Shown: positions 1 to 7,105, counted from the stretch's first letter. The stretch is 12,716 nucleotides of DNA from Lachnospiraceae bacterium (GCA_017420605.1 JAFOIS010000324.1:1-12716), one strand, 5' to 3'. The notes: generated by a model from the sequence alone, not told the origin. Numbers and translations are program-made.

Positions 1-1065
1 CATGAAGGTACCAAGATACGTGCCCTGGGAACTGCTGCCGGACGGCTCTTCTTCATAGGAAGTGTCCTCTTCCTCTTCCTCGTAGGAGGAAGACTCCTCT
101 TCATAGGACGAACTGCTGCCGGCATCTTCCTCCTCGTAGGAAGAGGTGCTCTCCTCGCGGGCCGCCTCTTCGGCAGCCTTTCTTGCCGCTTCTTCCCGGG
201 CTGCCGCCTCACGGGCCGCCTCTTCCTCCGCCTCTTTCCGGGCCGCTTCTTCACGGGCCGCCTGTTCCGCCGCAAGGCGTGCGATCTCGGCTTCCCGCCG
301 CGCGCGCTCTTCCGCTTCCCGCTTCTCCTGCTCCGCCTGTGCCACCAGTGCGGCGACGGCGACGCGTTCCGCTTCCAGCCGTTCCGTAAGGGACAGGGCA
401 AGGGCTTCTTCCTCGCTCAGTAAGCCGGCATATTCGGCGATCTTCCTCTCCGCTTCCTCCGCGAGAGCCGTCACCTGACGCTGGCTTTCTTCATTTTCCG
501 CCTTCAGGCCTTCGAGCTCTTCTTTCTCGCGTTCCAGTTCTTCCTCATGTTCCGCGACGGCTTCTTTTGCCGCGGTATACAGTTCCAGTTTTTTCTGATT
601 GTACCCCGCGATCTCCTCATACTGTCCGGCGCGGTTCAGAAATTCCGTAAAGCTTTTCGATCCGAAAATGACAGACCAGAGATCCGTCTTATATTCATAC
701 ATGAACCGGATGCAGGTCTTCATATCTTCGTACTGCTGTGCTTCGTCGAGTTTTGCCCGCTCGAGCGCCGCTTCCGCCATCAGGATCTCGATCTCCTTGA
801 CGGAGATCTTGCCCGCGATCTCGGACAATGCCGCAGACAGAGCGGTGAGCTGTCCGTCCAGTTCGGTCAGATACCCCTCCATCTCTGTTTTATCCGCATT
901 CAGCTGCCGGGTGCGTTCCTCGGCTTCCGAGATCTCCTGCTCCGTGCTGCGGACGTCTTCCTGGGCCGACTCGATGTCTTCGTCGGTCACGGCATGCGCC
1001 GGAAGCGCGAGCCCGAAAACAAGGACCGCGGAAAGAAGGATGGCTGTGAATCGTCTGTATTTCAT
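1..1065 (-). CDS. Secreted PcsB/CwlO-like coiled-coil peptidoglycan hydrolase, C-terminal part missing
   Basis: The first 355 residues are visible; the frame stays open through the left edge, so the C-terminal catalytic domain lies outside. Seen: a signal peptide (residues 1-25, positive start, hydrophobic core, A-H-A cleavage site), then a long Glu/Ala/Lys-rich coiled coil from about 27 to 300. Residues 115-158 (around RFMYEYKTDLWSVIFGSKSF) match my memory of the PcsB/CwlO N-terminal domain, which in that family is held by FtsEX and controls wall cleavage. Residues 237-300 are an almost pure Ala/Glu/Arg helix. Residues 306-345 are a Ser/Glu/Tyr linker with four copies of SYEEE (Tyr 310, 321, 328, 337). 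The last visible residues, TYLGTFM, resemble the entry to a 3D (Asp-Asp-Asp) lytic domain, but a CHAP or NlpC/P60 domain is possible; this is inference. The start ATG at 1063-1065 has AGAGGGG just upstream. It has its own promoter. Confidence 0.85.
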   Translation of the reverse strand, partial: MKYRRFTAILLSAVLVFGLALPAHAVTDEDIESAQEDVRSTEQEISEAEERTRQLNADKTEMEGYLTELDGQLTALSAALSEIAGKISVKEIEILMAEAALERAKLDEAQQYEDMKTCIRFMYEYKTDLWSVIFGSKSFTEFLNRAGQYEEIAGYNQKKLELYTAAKEAVAEHEEELEREKEELEGLKAENEESQRQVTALAEEAERKIAEYAGLLSEEEALALSLTERLEAERVAVAALVAQAEQEKREAEERARREAEIARLAAEQAAREEAARKEAEEEAAREAAAREEAARKAAEEAAREESTSSYEEEDAGSSSSYEEESSSYEEEEEDTSYEEEPSGSSSQGTYLGTFM

Positions 1066-1157
1066 AATCCCCTCTTGCGAATAAGGTTATCGTCATGTCT
1101 GCGGCTTCAGGACGCGGCTTCGCCGGTGTCTGCATAAGAAGCCCCATAATCACGATT

Positions 1158-1186
1158 ATTATAGCACAGCCATCTTGGATTTGAAA
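1158..1186 (-). promoter_or_regulatory. Promoter of the PcsB-like gene (extended -10)
   Basis: On the minus strand, TATAAT at 1163-1158 is preceded by TGC, giving an extended -10 (TGnTATAAT). A weak -35 (TTTCAA, 1186-1181) lies 17 bp upstream. This predicts a leader of about 85 nt before the ATG at 1065. The 14-bp palindrome ATAATC-AC-GATTAT (1146-1159) touches the -10 and the expected start point. Confidence 0.6.
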
Positions 1187-1350
1187 CAATTTTTAATTAT
1201 TCTGTAACAACTTGTAGCACTTTCTCAATATCTTGTGGTCCGACAGGGACGATCCTACCACTGGTTGTTTCCGCGCGCTGTCCGGCGGACACTTTTGCCG
1301 ATTCTTCTCTTTTCGTCCGCCAAAAGGTACTGCCGGATGAGAAGAATTCT
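1187..1350. other. Intergenic stretch without a gene, upstream of the PcsB-like gene
   Basis: No convincing coding frame lies between the spoVG terminator and the promoter at 1158-1186. Part of it is more AT-rich than the coding regions (about 1180-1240). An inverted repeat pairs GGCGGAC (1284-1290) with GTCCGCC (1315-1321) around a 24-nt loop, and a smaller one pairs TGTCC (1279-1283) with GGACA (1287-1291). No U-run follows in a useful position and no known RNA family is recognised. The likely content is upstream regulatory DNA. Confidence 0.4.
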
Positions 1351-1397
1351 GCGCAAAGAAAAAGAGCCGGAATATATCCGGCCCGTTTTCTTTGCGC
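1351..1397 (-). terminator. Intrinsic terminator downstream of spoVG
   Basis: Two 21-nt arms (1351-1371 and 1377-1397) pair at 19 of 21 positions around the loop ATATA. On the minus strand the GC core GCCGGA/TCCGGC is followed by CTTTTTCTTT, the classic U-run, about 40 nt after the spoVG stop. The other side also carries a T-rich tract (GTTTTCTTT), so it could stop transcription from the plus side too. Confidence 0.9.
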
Positions 1398-1437
1398 TGT
1401 CCGTGATTTGCCCGGGCAGGCACCGTTACGACAATAC

Positions 1438-1701
1438 TTATGCCTCTTCTTCCATTTCCAAATACTTTGCCACGATCAGTGCCTGAAGTTCTTGCCTCGT
1501 TGCGGATGTGATTGGATGAGCAATATCCCGATAGTCCCCATCAGATGAGGGTCTGCTCGGCATCGCAATAAACAAGCCGCTGTCGCCTTCAATGACCTTG
1601 ATGTCATGTACAACGAAAACGCCGTCGATTGTGATGGATGCCATAGCGCGCAGTTTTCCGTCCCGCGTGATCTTACGGAGACGGATGTCTGTGATGTCCA
1701 T
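1438..1701 (-). CDS. spoVG: Septation/regulatory protein SpoVG
   Basis: An 87-residue protein that matches SpoVG along its whole length, which is the family's usual size. Recognised stretches are MDITDIRLRK at the N-terminus, the centre with FVVHDIKVI and GLFIAMPSR, and HPITSATRQELQ near the C-terminus. SpoVG is a small cytoplasmic nucleic-acid-binding regulator linked to asymmetric septation and sporulation in Bacillus and to virulence and wall genes in other Gram-positive bacteria. The start is fixed by AAGGAG (1708-1713) six bases before the ATG. It sits 75 nt downstream of glgD in the same direction. I see no good sigma-A or sigma-H promoter in that gap, so it is probably read with glgCD. 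It ends just before a strong terminator. The leader holds two hairpins that could modulate its translation. Confidence 0.96.
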   Translation of the reverse strand: MDITDIRLRKITRDGKLRAMASITIDGVFVVHDIKVIEGDSGLFIAMPSRPSSDGDYRDIAHPITSATRQELQALIVAKYLEMEEEA

Positions 1702-1723
1702 CCCTTTCTCCTTTTCTTCCCGG

Positions 1724-1750
1724 CCGGCGTGTCAGGTCATAGCACGCCGG
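1724..1750 (-). promoter_or_regulatory. Inverted repeat in the spoVG leader
   Basis: A perfect 8-bp stem, CCGGCGTG (1724-1731) with CACGCCGG (1743-1750), and an 11-nt loop, just upstream of the spoVG SD. No U-run follows on either strand, so it does not look like an intrinsic terminator. It may stabilise or process the glgD-spoVG transcript or tune spoVG translation; the function is inferred. Confidence 0.45.
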
Positions 1751-1756
1751 TCAGGA

Positions 1757-1772
1757 GGAGCCTTTCGGCCCC
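1757..1772 (-). promoter_or_regulatory. Small GAAA-tetraloop hairpin after glgD
   Basis: On the minus strand GGGGCC-GAAA-GGCTCC forms a six-pair stem with one G-U pair, closed by a GNRA-type tetraloop. It begins 5 nt past the glgD stop. Its 3' arm runs into CTCCTCCT (1760-1753), which is complementary to the core of the spoVG SD. Confidence 0.4.
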
Positions 1773-1776
1773 TGTG

Positions 1777-2892
1777 TTATATTGGGTAGCGTTCGTTCTT
1801 CTCGACCACGACCCGGATCCCGTCTTCCCCGCGGAAATATGATCCCGCGCGGATGGTGTCCCGGCTTTCCACGATGCAGTTTTCGATCGTCGTGTTGTCT
1901 CCTATATATACATCATTTAAAATGATCGAGTTCCTGATATGGCAATTCGTCCCGACGAAAACCTTACGGAAGAGGACCGAATTTTCGACCTCGCCGTTGA
2001 TGATGCAGCCCGCTGCGATCAGACTGTTCTTCACGCGGCTGCCCGGATTATATTTCGACGGCGGGTTATCGTCGACCTTGGTATGGATGAAGGGTTCCTG
2101 GCGGAAGAAGAAGTCGCGGATATCGGGATCCAGGAAATCCATATTGGTCTTGTAGTACGATTCGATCGTCGAAATATTGCTCCAGTAAGAATCCATCACA
2201 TAGCCGTAAAGCTTCTTGAGATCCTTATAGCGGACCAGGATGTCGTTGACGAAATCCCAGCGGTTCTCCTCGGCGCACTTCTCGATGAGTTCGATAAGGA
2301 GACGTCTCCTCACGACGTAAACGCCCGCGGAAATAAGATCCGCCTTCGAGATCATCGGCTTCTCCGCGAAGTCGGTGATGCGGCCGTCTTCGCCGAGCTG
2401 GATCACGCCGAACCGGCTCGCGTCCTCTTCGCGGCACTTTGTGCACACGATCGTGATGTCGGCGCGCTTCGCGATGTGATACTCAAGGACCTTATTGTAA
2501 TCCAGCTTGTAGACGCCGTCGCCGGAGGCGATGACGACATACGGCTCATGGCTCTCTTTCAGCCATCCGATGTTCTGATAAATGGAGTCCGCCGTTCCGC
2601 GGTACCACCAGCTGTTGTCCTGCGTAAGCACCGGCGGGAATACGAAGAGTCCGCCCTGCTTGCGTCCGAAGTCCCACCATTTGGAGGAGCTCATATGCTC
2701 GTTCAGGGAACGGGAATTGTACTGCGTCAGTACGGCGACCCGCTGGACCTTGGAATTGGACATGTTCGACAGTGCGAAGTCGATGCTGCGGTAGCTCCCG
2801 GCAATCGGTTCCGCCGCGATGGCGCGTTTCGTCGTAAGTTCCTTCATACGGCTGGAATTGCCGCCCGCCAGAATGATCCCTACTGCTCTCAT
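1777..2892 (-). CDS. glgD: GlgD, regulatory (non-catalytic) subunit of glucose-1-phosphate adenylyltransferase
   Basis: 371 residues. This is the partner subunit of GlgC in ADP-glucose pyrophosphorylase of Gram-positive bacteria, the committed step of glycogen synthesis in the cytoplasm. The N-terminal nucleotidyltransferase fold (about 1-250) begins [11 protein letters not shown], with LAGGNSSRM at 8-16. A left-handed beta-helix follows (about 285-345; [24 protein letters not shown]). Compared with the neighbouring Glg[11 protein letters not shown] becomes [10 protein letters not shown] (123-132) and GYWKDVGT becomes SYWSNIST (235-242). The catalytic Asp of the second motif is therefore Asn239, as expected for a non-catalytic GlgD. 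The start codon overlaps the glgC stop (ATGA, 2889-2892), indicating translational coupling. The TAA is at 1777-1779. Family and role are secure. Confidence 0.97.
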   Translation of the reverse strand: MRAVGIILAGGNSSRMKELTTKRAIAAEPIAGSYRSIDFALSNMSNSKVQRVAVLTQYNSRSLNEHMSSSKWWDFGRKQGGLFVFPPVLTQDNSWWYRGTADSIYQNIGWLKESHEPYVVIASGDGVYKLDYNKVLEYHIAKRADITIVCTKCREEDASRFGVIQLGEDGRITDFAEKPMISKADLISAGVYVVRRRLLIELIEKCAEENRWDFVNDILVRYKDLKKLYGYVMDSYWSNISTIESYYKTNMDFLDPDIRDFFFRQEPFIHTKVDDNPPSKYNPGSRVKNSLIAAGCIINGEVENSVLFRKVFVGTNCHIRNSIILNDVYIGDNTTIENCIVESRDTIRAGSYFRGEDGIRVVVEKNERYPI

Positions 2893-4178
2893 GCGTCCAC
2901 CTCCTCTGCCGCATCGGCATTTTCGCGGAAAATGACGCCGCCGCTCGCGAGTGCGCCGTTCGGATAATCGTCCGCAACGGTCTTTCCGATCACCGCCGTG
3001 TTCTTGCCGATCGTAACGCCGGCAGGAATGACTGAATTCTCACCGATAGTTGCCAGTCCGAAAGCATAGACCTTCGGGTTGAAGCTGTTCTCCGCTTCTT
3101 CGCCGACGCCGATCTTCGTGTCTTTGCCGACAACGACGTTTTCCGCCAGGATCGAGTGTTCGACGTAAGCGTTCTCGCCGATGCACGAACCCCGCATGAC
3201 GATGGATCCGTCGACGACCGCGCCGCGTTCGATCCGGACGCCGGGTCCGATCACCGAATGCCGGACCGTGCCGTAGATCTCCGCGCCTTCGCCGATAATG
3301 CAGCGCTCTTCCGTGGAAGATTCCGCGAGGTAGCACGGCGGCAGAACGTCGGCCTGCGTGAAGATCTTCCAGTACTCTTCATAAAGGTTGAACTCCGGAA
3401 CGAGGTCGATCAGTTCCATATTTGCTTCCCAGTAGGAGCCGAGCGTACCTACATCTTTCCAGTAGCCGTTGAACTCATAGGCGAAAAGTCTCTTGCCCGC
3501 GTTGAGAAGATACGGCAGAACGTGCATGCCGAAGTCGCAGTTGCTCTGGTTCTTCAGCGTGATCAGCGCATTCTTCAGGACCTTCCAGCTGAAAATGTAA
3601 ATGCCCATCGAGGCCAGGTTGCCGGCGGGTTCCTTCGGCTTCTCCTGGAAGAAGGTGACGCGCCGGCTGTCGTCGGTGACGACGATGCCGAACCGGGACG
3701 CCTCGCTGCGCGGGACCGGCATGACGGCGATCGTAAGATCCGCGCGGTTCGCCTTGTGGTAGTCCAGCATGACCTCGTAATCCATCTTGTAGATGTGGTC
3801 GCCGGAAAGGATCAGTACATATTCGGGATCGTACTGCTCCATATACTCGATGTTCTGGAAAATCGCGTTGGCCGTACCGGTGTACCAGTCCGTATCCGTG
3901 GTGCTTTCATAGGGGGGAAGGATGGTGACGCCGCCGAAGTTGCGGTCCAGATCCCACGGGATGCCGATGCCGATGTGCGTATTGAGCCGAAGCGGACGGT
4001 ACTGGGTCAGGACACCGACTGTATCAACGCCGGAATTGATACAATTGCTGAGCGGAAAGTCGATGATCCGGTACTTCCCGCCGAATGACACGGCGGGCTT
4101 CGCAACATTGCTCGTCAGGACGCCGAGACGGCTTCCCTGACCGCCCGCCAGCAGCATTGCGATCATTTCTTTTCTCAA
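2889..4178 (-). CDS. glgC: GlgC, glucose-1-phosphate adenylyltransferase catalytic subunit
   Basis: Makes ADP-glucose from glucose-1-phosphate and ATP. Read from TTG at 4178 it is 429 residues, normal for the family. Motifs seen: [12 protein letters not shown] (7-18, nucleotide-binding loop), [14 protein letters not shown] (33-46), [10 protein letters not shown] (125-134, metal-binding Asp), EKP (179-181), GYWKDVGT (238-245, second catalytic Asp), then a beta-helix (about 292-395). I chose the TTG start because GGAGG lies 8 nt upstream of it. The next ATG (4166) is 20 nt from that SD, and the ATG at 4274 lies on the promoter and adds 32 residues unlike the family. glgD follows with a 4-bp overlap. 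An extended -10 promoter lies about 100 nt upstream. Confidence 0.97.
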   Translation of the reverse strand: MRKEMIAMLLAGGQGSRLGVLTSNVAKPAVSFGGKYRIIDFPLSNCINSGVDTVGVLTQYRPLRLNTHIGIGIPWDLDRNFGGVTILPPYESTTDTDWYTGTANAIFQNIEYMEQYDPEYVLILSGDHIYKMDYEVMLDYHKANRADLTIAVMPVPRSEASRFGIVVTDDSRRVTFFQEKPKEPAGNLASMGIYIFSWKVLKNALITLKNQSNCDFGMHVLPYLLNAGKRLFAYEFNGYWKDVGTLGSYWEANMELIDLVPEFNLYEEYWKIFTQADVLPPCYLAESSTEERCIIGEGAEIYGTVRHSVIGPGVRIERGAVVDGSIVMRGSCIGENAYVEHSILAENVVVGKDTKIGVGEEAENSFNPKVYAFGLATIGENSVIPAGVTIGKNTAVIGKTVADDYPNGALASGGVIFRENADAAEEVDA

Positions 4179-4222
4179 GATGTTTTCCTCCAAGCTGTAC
4201 GTATTTTTTCCGTTTCCGAAGA

Positions 4223-4243
4223 TACAGGATGTCATATCCTGTA
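4223..4243 (-). promoter_or_regulatory. Leader hairpin or operator upstream of glgC
   Basis: A perfect 8-bp inverted repeat, TACAGGAT (4223-4230) with ATCCTGTA (4236-4243), around a 5-nt loop. It sits in the roughly 90-nt glgC leader between promoter and SD. No U-run follows on the minus strand. It could be a repressor operator in DNA or a stabilising hairpin in RNA. Confidence 0.4.
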
Positions 4244-4276
4244 CCGGTAAACGGGGGGAGATAATTTCCCGCATTG

Positions 4277-4305
4277 ATTATAACACACGAAATACATTCC
4301 GTGAA
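4277..4305 (-). promoter_or_regulatory. Promoter of the glgC-glgD-spoVG operon
   Basis: On the minus strand TATAAT (4282-4277) is preceded by TGT, an extended -10. TTCACG (4305-4300) lies 17 bp upstream as a 4-of-6 -35. The transcript should start near 4270. The -35 lies within the inverted repeat GTGAA-CAACC-TTCAC (4301-4315), a possible operator. Confidence 0.7.
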
Positions 4306-4386
4306 CAACCTTCACAGTTTTTTTCACTAATTCCTCAATTTTGCCGTCACTTTGACCAGTAAGAGTGCCTTCCGCTGTGATTTGTG

Positions 4387-4415
4387 TTGCGTTTTCATAT
4401 TGCGGTGACTATAAT
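4387..4415 (+). promoter_or_regulatory. Promoter of murC
   Basis: TTGCGT (4387-4392), a 17-bp spacer and a perfect TATAAT (4410-4415). The predicted start near 4422 gives a leader of about 42 nt with the murC SD. It is divergent from the glgC promoter, about 80 bp away. Confidence 0.75.
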
Positions 4416-4463
4416 AGTACAAGTGTTTTTATCTACCCGGTTTTTAACCTCCCGGAGGGGTGT

Positions 4464-5846
4464 ATGTATACTATCGATTTTGACCATCCCGTACCTGTAC
4501 ATTTCATCGGCATCGGCGGCATCAGCATGAGCGGCCTTGCCGAGATCCTGCTCGGCCGGCAGTTTCCCGTGACCGGTTCCGATCTTAAGGCTTCCCCGCT
4601 TACGGACAAGCTCGCCGCCCTCGGCGCGAAGATCGCGATCGGCCATGACGCGGCCAATATTCCCGAAGACTGCGCGGCCGTCGTCTATACCGCCGCCGTT
4701 CATCCCGACAATCCCGAGTATGCCGAAGCCGTCCGCCGCGGTATCCCGCTCATTGCACGCGCGGTGCTCCTCGGGCAGCTTATGAAGAACTATCCGTCCG
4801 CGATCGCGGTCGCCGGCACGCACGGCAAGACCACGACGACCTCCATGATCGCCGAGGTCCTGATGGCCGGAGAGGCCGATCCGACGATCCTGGTCGGCGG
4901 CGTTCTTTCCTCGATCGGCGGCACGACGCGCGTCGGCCACTCCCCGTATTTTGTCGCGGAGGCCTGCGAGTATACGAACAGTTTCCTCAGCTTTTTCCCG
5001 AACGTCGCCGTCATTCTCAACGTCGACGCCGACCATCTGGATTTCTTCAAGGACCTCGACGACATCGCTTCGTCCTTCCACCGTTTCGCGTCTCTCGTTC
5101 CGGAGGACGGCACGCTCATTATCCATGCGTCCTGCAATAAATTCGAGACGGTGACGGAAGGGCTCTCCTGCCGCATCATCACCTTCGGCGATACGGAGAA
5201 CGCGGATTACCGCGCGGAAGACGTGACGTTCGATGAGAACGGCTGCGCCTCCTTCCGCTGCATCGAGCGCGGCGGAGACATCGGCCGCTTCACGCTCCGC
5301 GTCCCCGGCATCCACAACGTATCGAACGCGCTCGCGGCGATCGCCGCCGGCCGTCTTGCGGGCGTATCTCCGGAAAAGATCTCAGAAGGCCTTTCTCTCT
5401 TCCACGGCGCCGACCGGCGTTTCGAAATGAAGGGTAAGATCGGCAGCATTTCGATCATCGACGACTATGCCCATCATCCGGCCGAGATCCGCGCCACGCT
5501 CACGGCAGCGTCCCGCGTTGCGCATCACGAGACCTGGGTCGCCTTCCAGCCGCATACCTATACGCGGACGAAGGCGCTTCTGCCGGAATTTGCGGACGCC
5601 CTGTCGCTTGCCGACCATGTGGTGCTCGCGGACATCTACGCGGCACGCGAGAAGAACACCGTGGGCGTCAGCTCCGGCGACCTTGCGGAAGCGCTTCGTA
5701 AAAACGGCTGCGACGCCGTCTACCTTCCGGATTTTTCTTCGATCGAAGATTTTCTTCTGACGCATGCGGTGGACAACGATCTCATCATGACGATCGGCGC
5801 GGGCGATATTTTCCGCGTAGGTGAACACCTTCTCGGGAAAGCATAA
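4464..5846 (+). CDS. murC: UDP-N-acetylmuramate--L-alanine ligase (MurC)
   Basis: ATP-dependent addition of L-Ala to UDP-MurNAc, the first cytoplasmic amino-acid step of peptidoglycan precursor synthesis. 460 residues, normal for MurC. Mur ligase architecture: N-terminal Rossmann domain with FIGIGGISMSGLAEIL (14-29); P-loop AGTHGKTTT (117-125); EACEY (166-170); NVDADHLD (186-193); HNVSNALAA (284-292); and the third-domain signature DDYAHHPAEI (333-342) followed by FQPHTYTRT. GIGGISMSGLAE and the AHHP motif point to MurC, not the other Mur ligases. The start at 4464 follows GGAGGGG directly; an in-frame ATG at 4365 lies upstream of the promoter and adds 33 residues unlike the family. It has its own promoter and is divergent from glgC. 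A structured 149-nt gap separates it from the DnaD-domain gene. Confidence 0.97.
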   Translation: MYTIDFDHPVPVHFIGIGGISMSGLAEILLGRQFPVTGSDLKASPLTDKLAALGAKIAIGHDAANIPEDCAAVVYTAAVHPDNPEYAEAVRRGIPLIARAVLLGQLMKNYPSAIAVAGTHGKTTTTSMIAEVLMAGEADPTILVGGVLSSIGGTTRVGHSPYFVAEACEYTNSFLSFFPNVAVILNVDADHLDFFKDLDDIASSFHRFASLVPEDGTLIIHASCNKFETVTEGLSCRIITFGDTENADYRAEDVTFDENGCASFRCIERGGDIGRFTLRVPGIHNVSNALAAIAAGRLAGVSPEKISEGLSLFHGADRRFEMKGKIGSISIIDDYAHHPAEIRATLTAASRVAHHETWVAFQPHTYTRTKALLPEFADALSLADHVVLADIYAAREKNTVGVSSGDLAEALRKNGCDAVYLPDFSSIEDFLLTHAVDNDLIMTIGAGDIFRVGEHLLGKA

Positions 5847-5848
5847 GG

Positions 5849-5925
5849 GCTGCCCACTTATCCACCGTCTGATCCCGCCTGATATCCACCGCTGTTCTCC
5901 GCATGATGTGGGCAGCGGTGGATTA
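5849..5925 (+). repeat. Overlapping inverted repeats between murC and the DnaD-domain gene
   Basis: The 3' block 5908-5925 can pair in more than one way. GCTGCCCAC (5849-5857) is complementary to GTGGGCAGC (5908-5916) over 9 bp. ATCCACCGCTG (5884-5894) is complementary to CAGCGGTGGAT (5913-5923) over 11 bp with an 18-nt loop. TTATCCACCG (5858-5867) pairs at 9 of 10 positions with 5916-5925. The pairings share bases and exclude one another. The 11-bp stem might act as a weak murC terminator, but only a broken T-run (TTACTTT) follows. The ATCCAC cores also resemble DnaA boxes. Confidence 0.65.
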
Positions 5926-5934
5926 CTTTGTGGA

Positions 5935-5962
5935 TGCACACCCCGCTTCATAATGCTATACT
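5935..5962 (+). promoter_or_regulatory. Probable promoter of the primosome/prs operon
   Basis: TATACT (5957-5962) is preceded by TGC, an extended -10. TGCACA (5935-5940) lies 16 bp upstream as a weak -35. The start would be near 5969, about 27 nt before the ATG at 5996, just downstream of the inverted-repeat cluster. Confidence 0.5.
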
Positions 5963-5995
5963 GTTCGAAGATTCAGAGAACAGGATGTCACCACC

Positions 5996-7105
5996 ATGAA
6001 ACCACTTACGATCAAAGCGTCATTTCCCTGCGATGTGACGATCATTTCCAATACATTTCTCGATGAATACATGCCCCGCGCAAACGGCGAATTCGTGAAG
6101 GTATATCTGTACCTTCTGCGTCTTACGTATTCCTCGGCGGACGCGCCGTCTCTGTGCGAGATCGCCGACAAGCTCAACTACACGGAGCAGGACGTACTGC
6201 GCGCGCTGCGCTACTGGGAGACCGAACGCCTCCTTGTGCTCGGCTACGCGGAAGACGGCTCCCTTTCCGGCATCGCCATGACGAATCTGTGCGCGCGCAG
6301 ACTCGCCGCCGCCCCGGAGGCGTCCGATCCGTCGGTCCTTTTCCCCGCGCCGGATAAGCCGGCCCGGAAAGCCGTGATTGACACGCCGGTACGGAGCGAC
6401 GGCACGATCTCCGCGTCCCGCCTCGAGGAACTGAGCGAAATGGAAGACATCCGCGAGCTTCTCTTTATCGTCCAGCAGTATCTCGGCAAAACGCTGAGTC
6501 CCTCCGAAACGCGCCGGCTCCTTTATTTCTACGAGGAACTGCATTTCGCGCCGGACCTGATCGATTACCTGGTGGAATACTGCGTGAGCAAGGGCCACGC
6601 GAGCATCCATTATATCGAGAAGGTCGGCCTCGGCTGGTATGAGGAGGGCATCACGACCGTACGGGCCGCCCGGCAGTCCGTCAGTTCCTACCATAAAGAT
6701 TACTACGAGATCCTGAAGTTCTTCGGAAAGAACGACCACCACCCCATCGAGGCGGAGATCGGTTACATGAAGAAGTGGATCGAGACCTACGCCTTCCCGC
6801 TCGACGTGATCGGCGAAGCCGCGGGCCGCGCGGTCATGAAGGGCGTAGCGAGGCCGTTCCAGTATACGGACGGGATCCTCAAGGACTGGAATGAGCACGG
6901 CGTCCGGACGCTCGCGGACGTACGCGCCGAGGATGAAAAACACCGCGAAGCGGCACAGGCAAAGGCGGAAGCTGCCGCAAGGCCTGCTCCCCGCCGCAGC
7001 GGCCGCAACGCAAGGCCCGCGGAACAGCATGATTATAACTTCGACGAGATCGACGCGATGCTGATCGACCGGCAGAAGAAGGGCATCCCGGAAAGCAAGG
7101 AGTGA
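5996..7105 (+). CDS. DnaD-domain replication initiation protein
   Basis: 369 residues. The N-terminal winged-helix part (about 15-85) contains NTFLDEYMPRANGEFVKVYL, typical of clostridial DnaD-domain proteins. Two tandem DnaD/DnaB C-terminal (DDBH2) domains follow, at about 150-225 and 235-305. Each carries the YxxxIxxxW-type motif: Tyr206-Val210-Trp214 and Tyr290-Ile294-Trp298. In this family the domains bind single-stranded DNA and help open the origin or remodel primosomes for helicase loading. A charged Ala/Arg tail (310-345) ends in an acidic/basic segment. The SD is weak (AGGA, about 10 nt before the ATG). The stop lies 2 bp before the ATG of the loader gene, so the two proteins are surely made together. 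I give no symbol because the architecture is intermediate between Bacillus DnaD and DnaB. Confidence 0.9.
   Translation: MKPLTIKASFPCDVTIISNTFLDEYMPRANGEFVKVYLYLLRLTYSSADAPSLCEIADKLNYTEQDVLRALRYWETERLLVLGYAEDGSLSGIAMTNLCARRLAAAPEASDPSVLFPAPDKPARKAVIDTPVRSDGTISASRLEELSEMEDIRELLFIVQQYLGKTLSPSETRRLLYFYEELHFAPDLIDYLVEYCVSKGHASIHYIEKVGLGWYEEGITTVRAARQSVSSYHKDYYEILKFFGKNDHHPIEAEIGYMKKWIETYAFPLDVIGEAAGRAVMKGVARPFQYTDGILKDWNEHGVRTLADVRAEDEKHREAAQAKAEAAARPAPRRSGRNARPAEQHDYNFDEIDAMLIDRQKKGIPESKE

Noticed and set aside
1203..1218. Possible WalR box (TGTAAC-N4-TGTAGC) upstream of the wall-hydrolase promoter
   Set aside because: WalR sites use a 5-nt gap between TGTWAH halves. Here the gap is 4 and the second half breaks the consensus, so it is not called as a site.
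1193..1423. 76-codon minus-strand open frame between spoVG and the wall hydrolase
   Set aside because: It runs across the spoVG terminator hairpin, lacks an SD and its product resembles nothing known.
1939..2967. Long open frame on the plus strand, opposite glgD (a similar one at 3156-4088 lies opposite glgC)
   Set aside because: Arises because GC-rich codon use keeps the antisense frame open. It has no SD, and the protein is Asp/Arg/Val-rich without known domains, while the opposite strand encodes clear GlgC and GlgD.
4179..4274. N-terminal extension of GlgC from ATG 4274
   Set aside because: The added 32 codons cover the promoter start region and leader hairpin. The SD points to TTG 4178 and family proteins start near MRKEMIAML.
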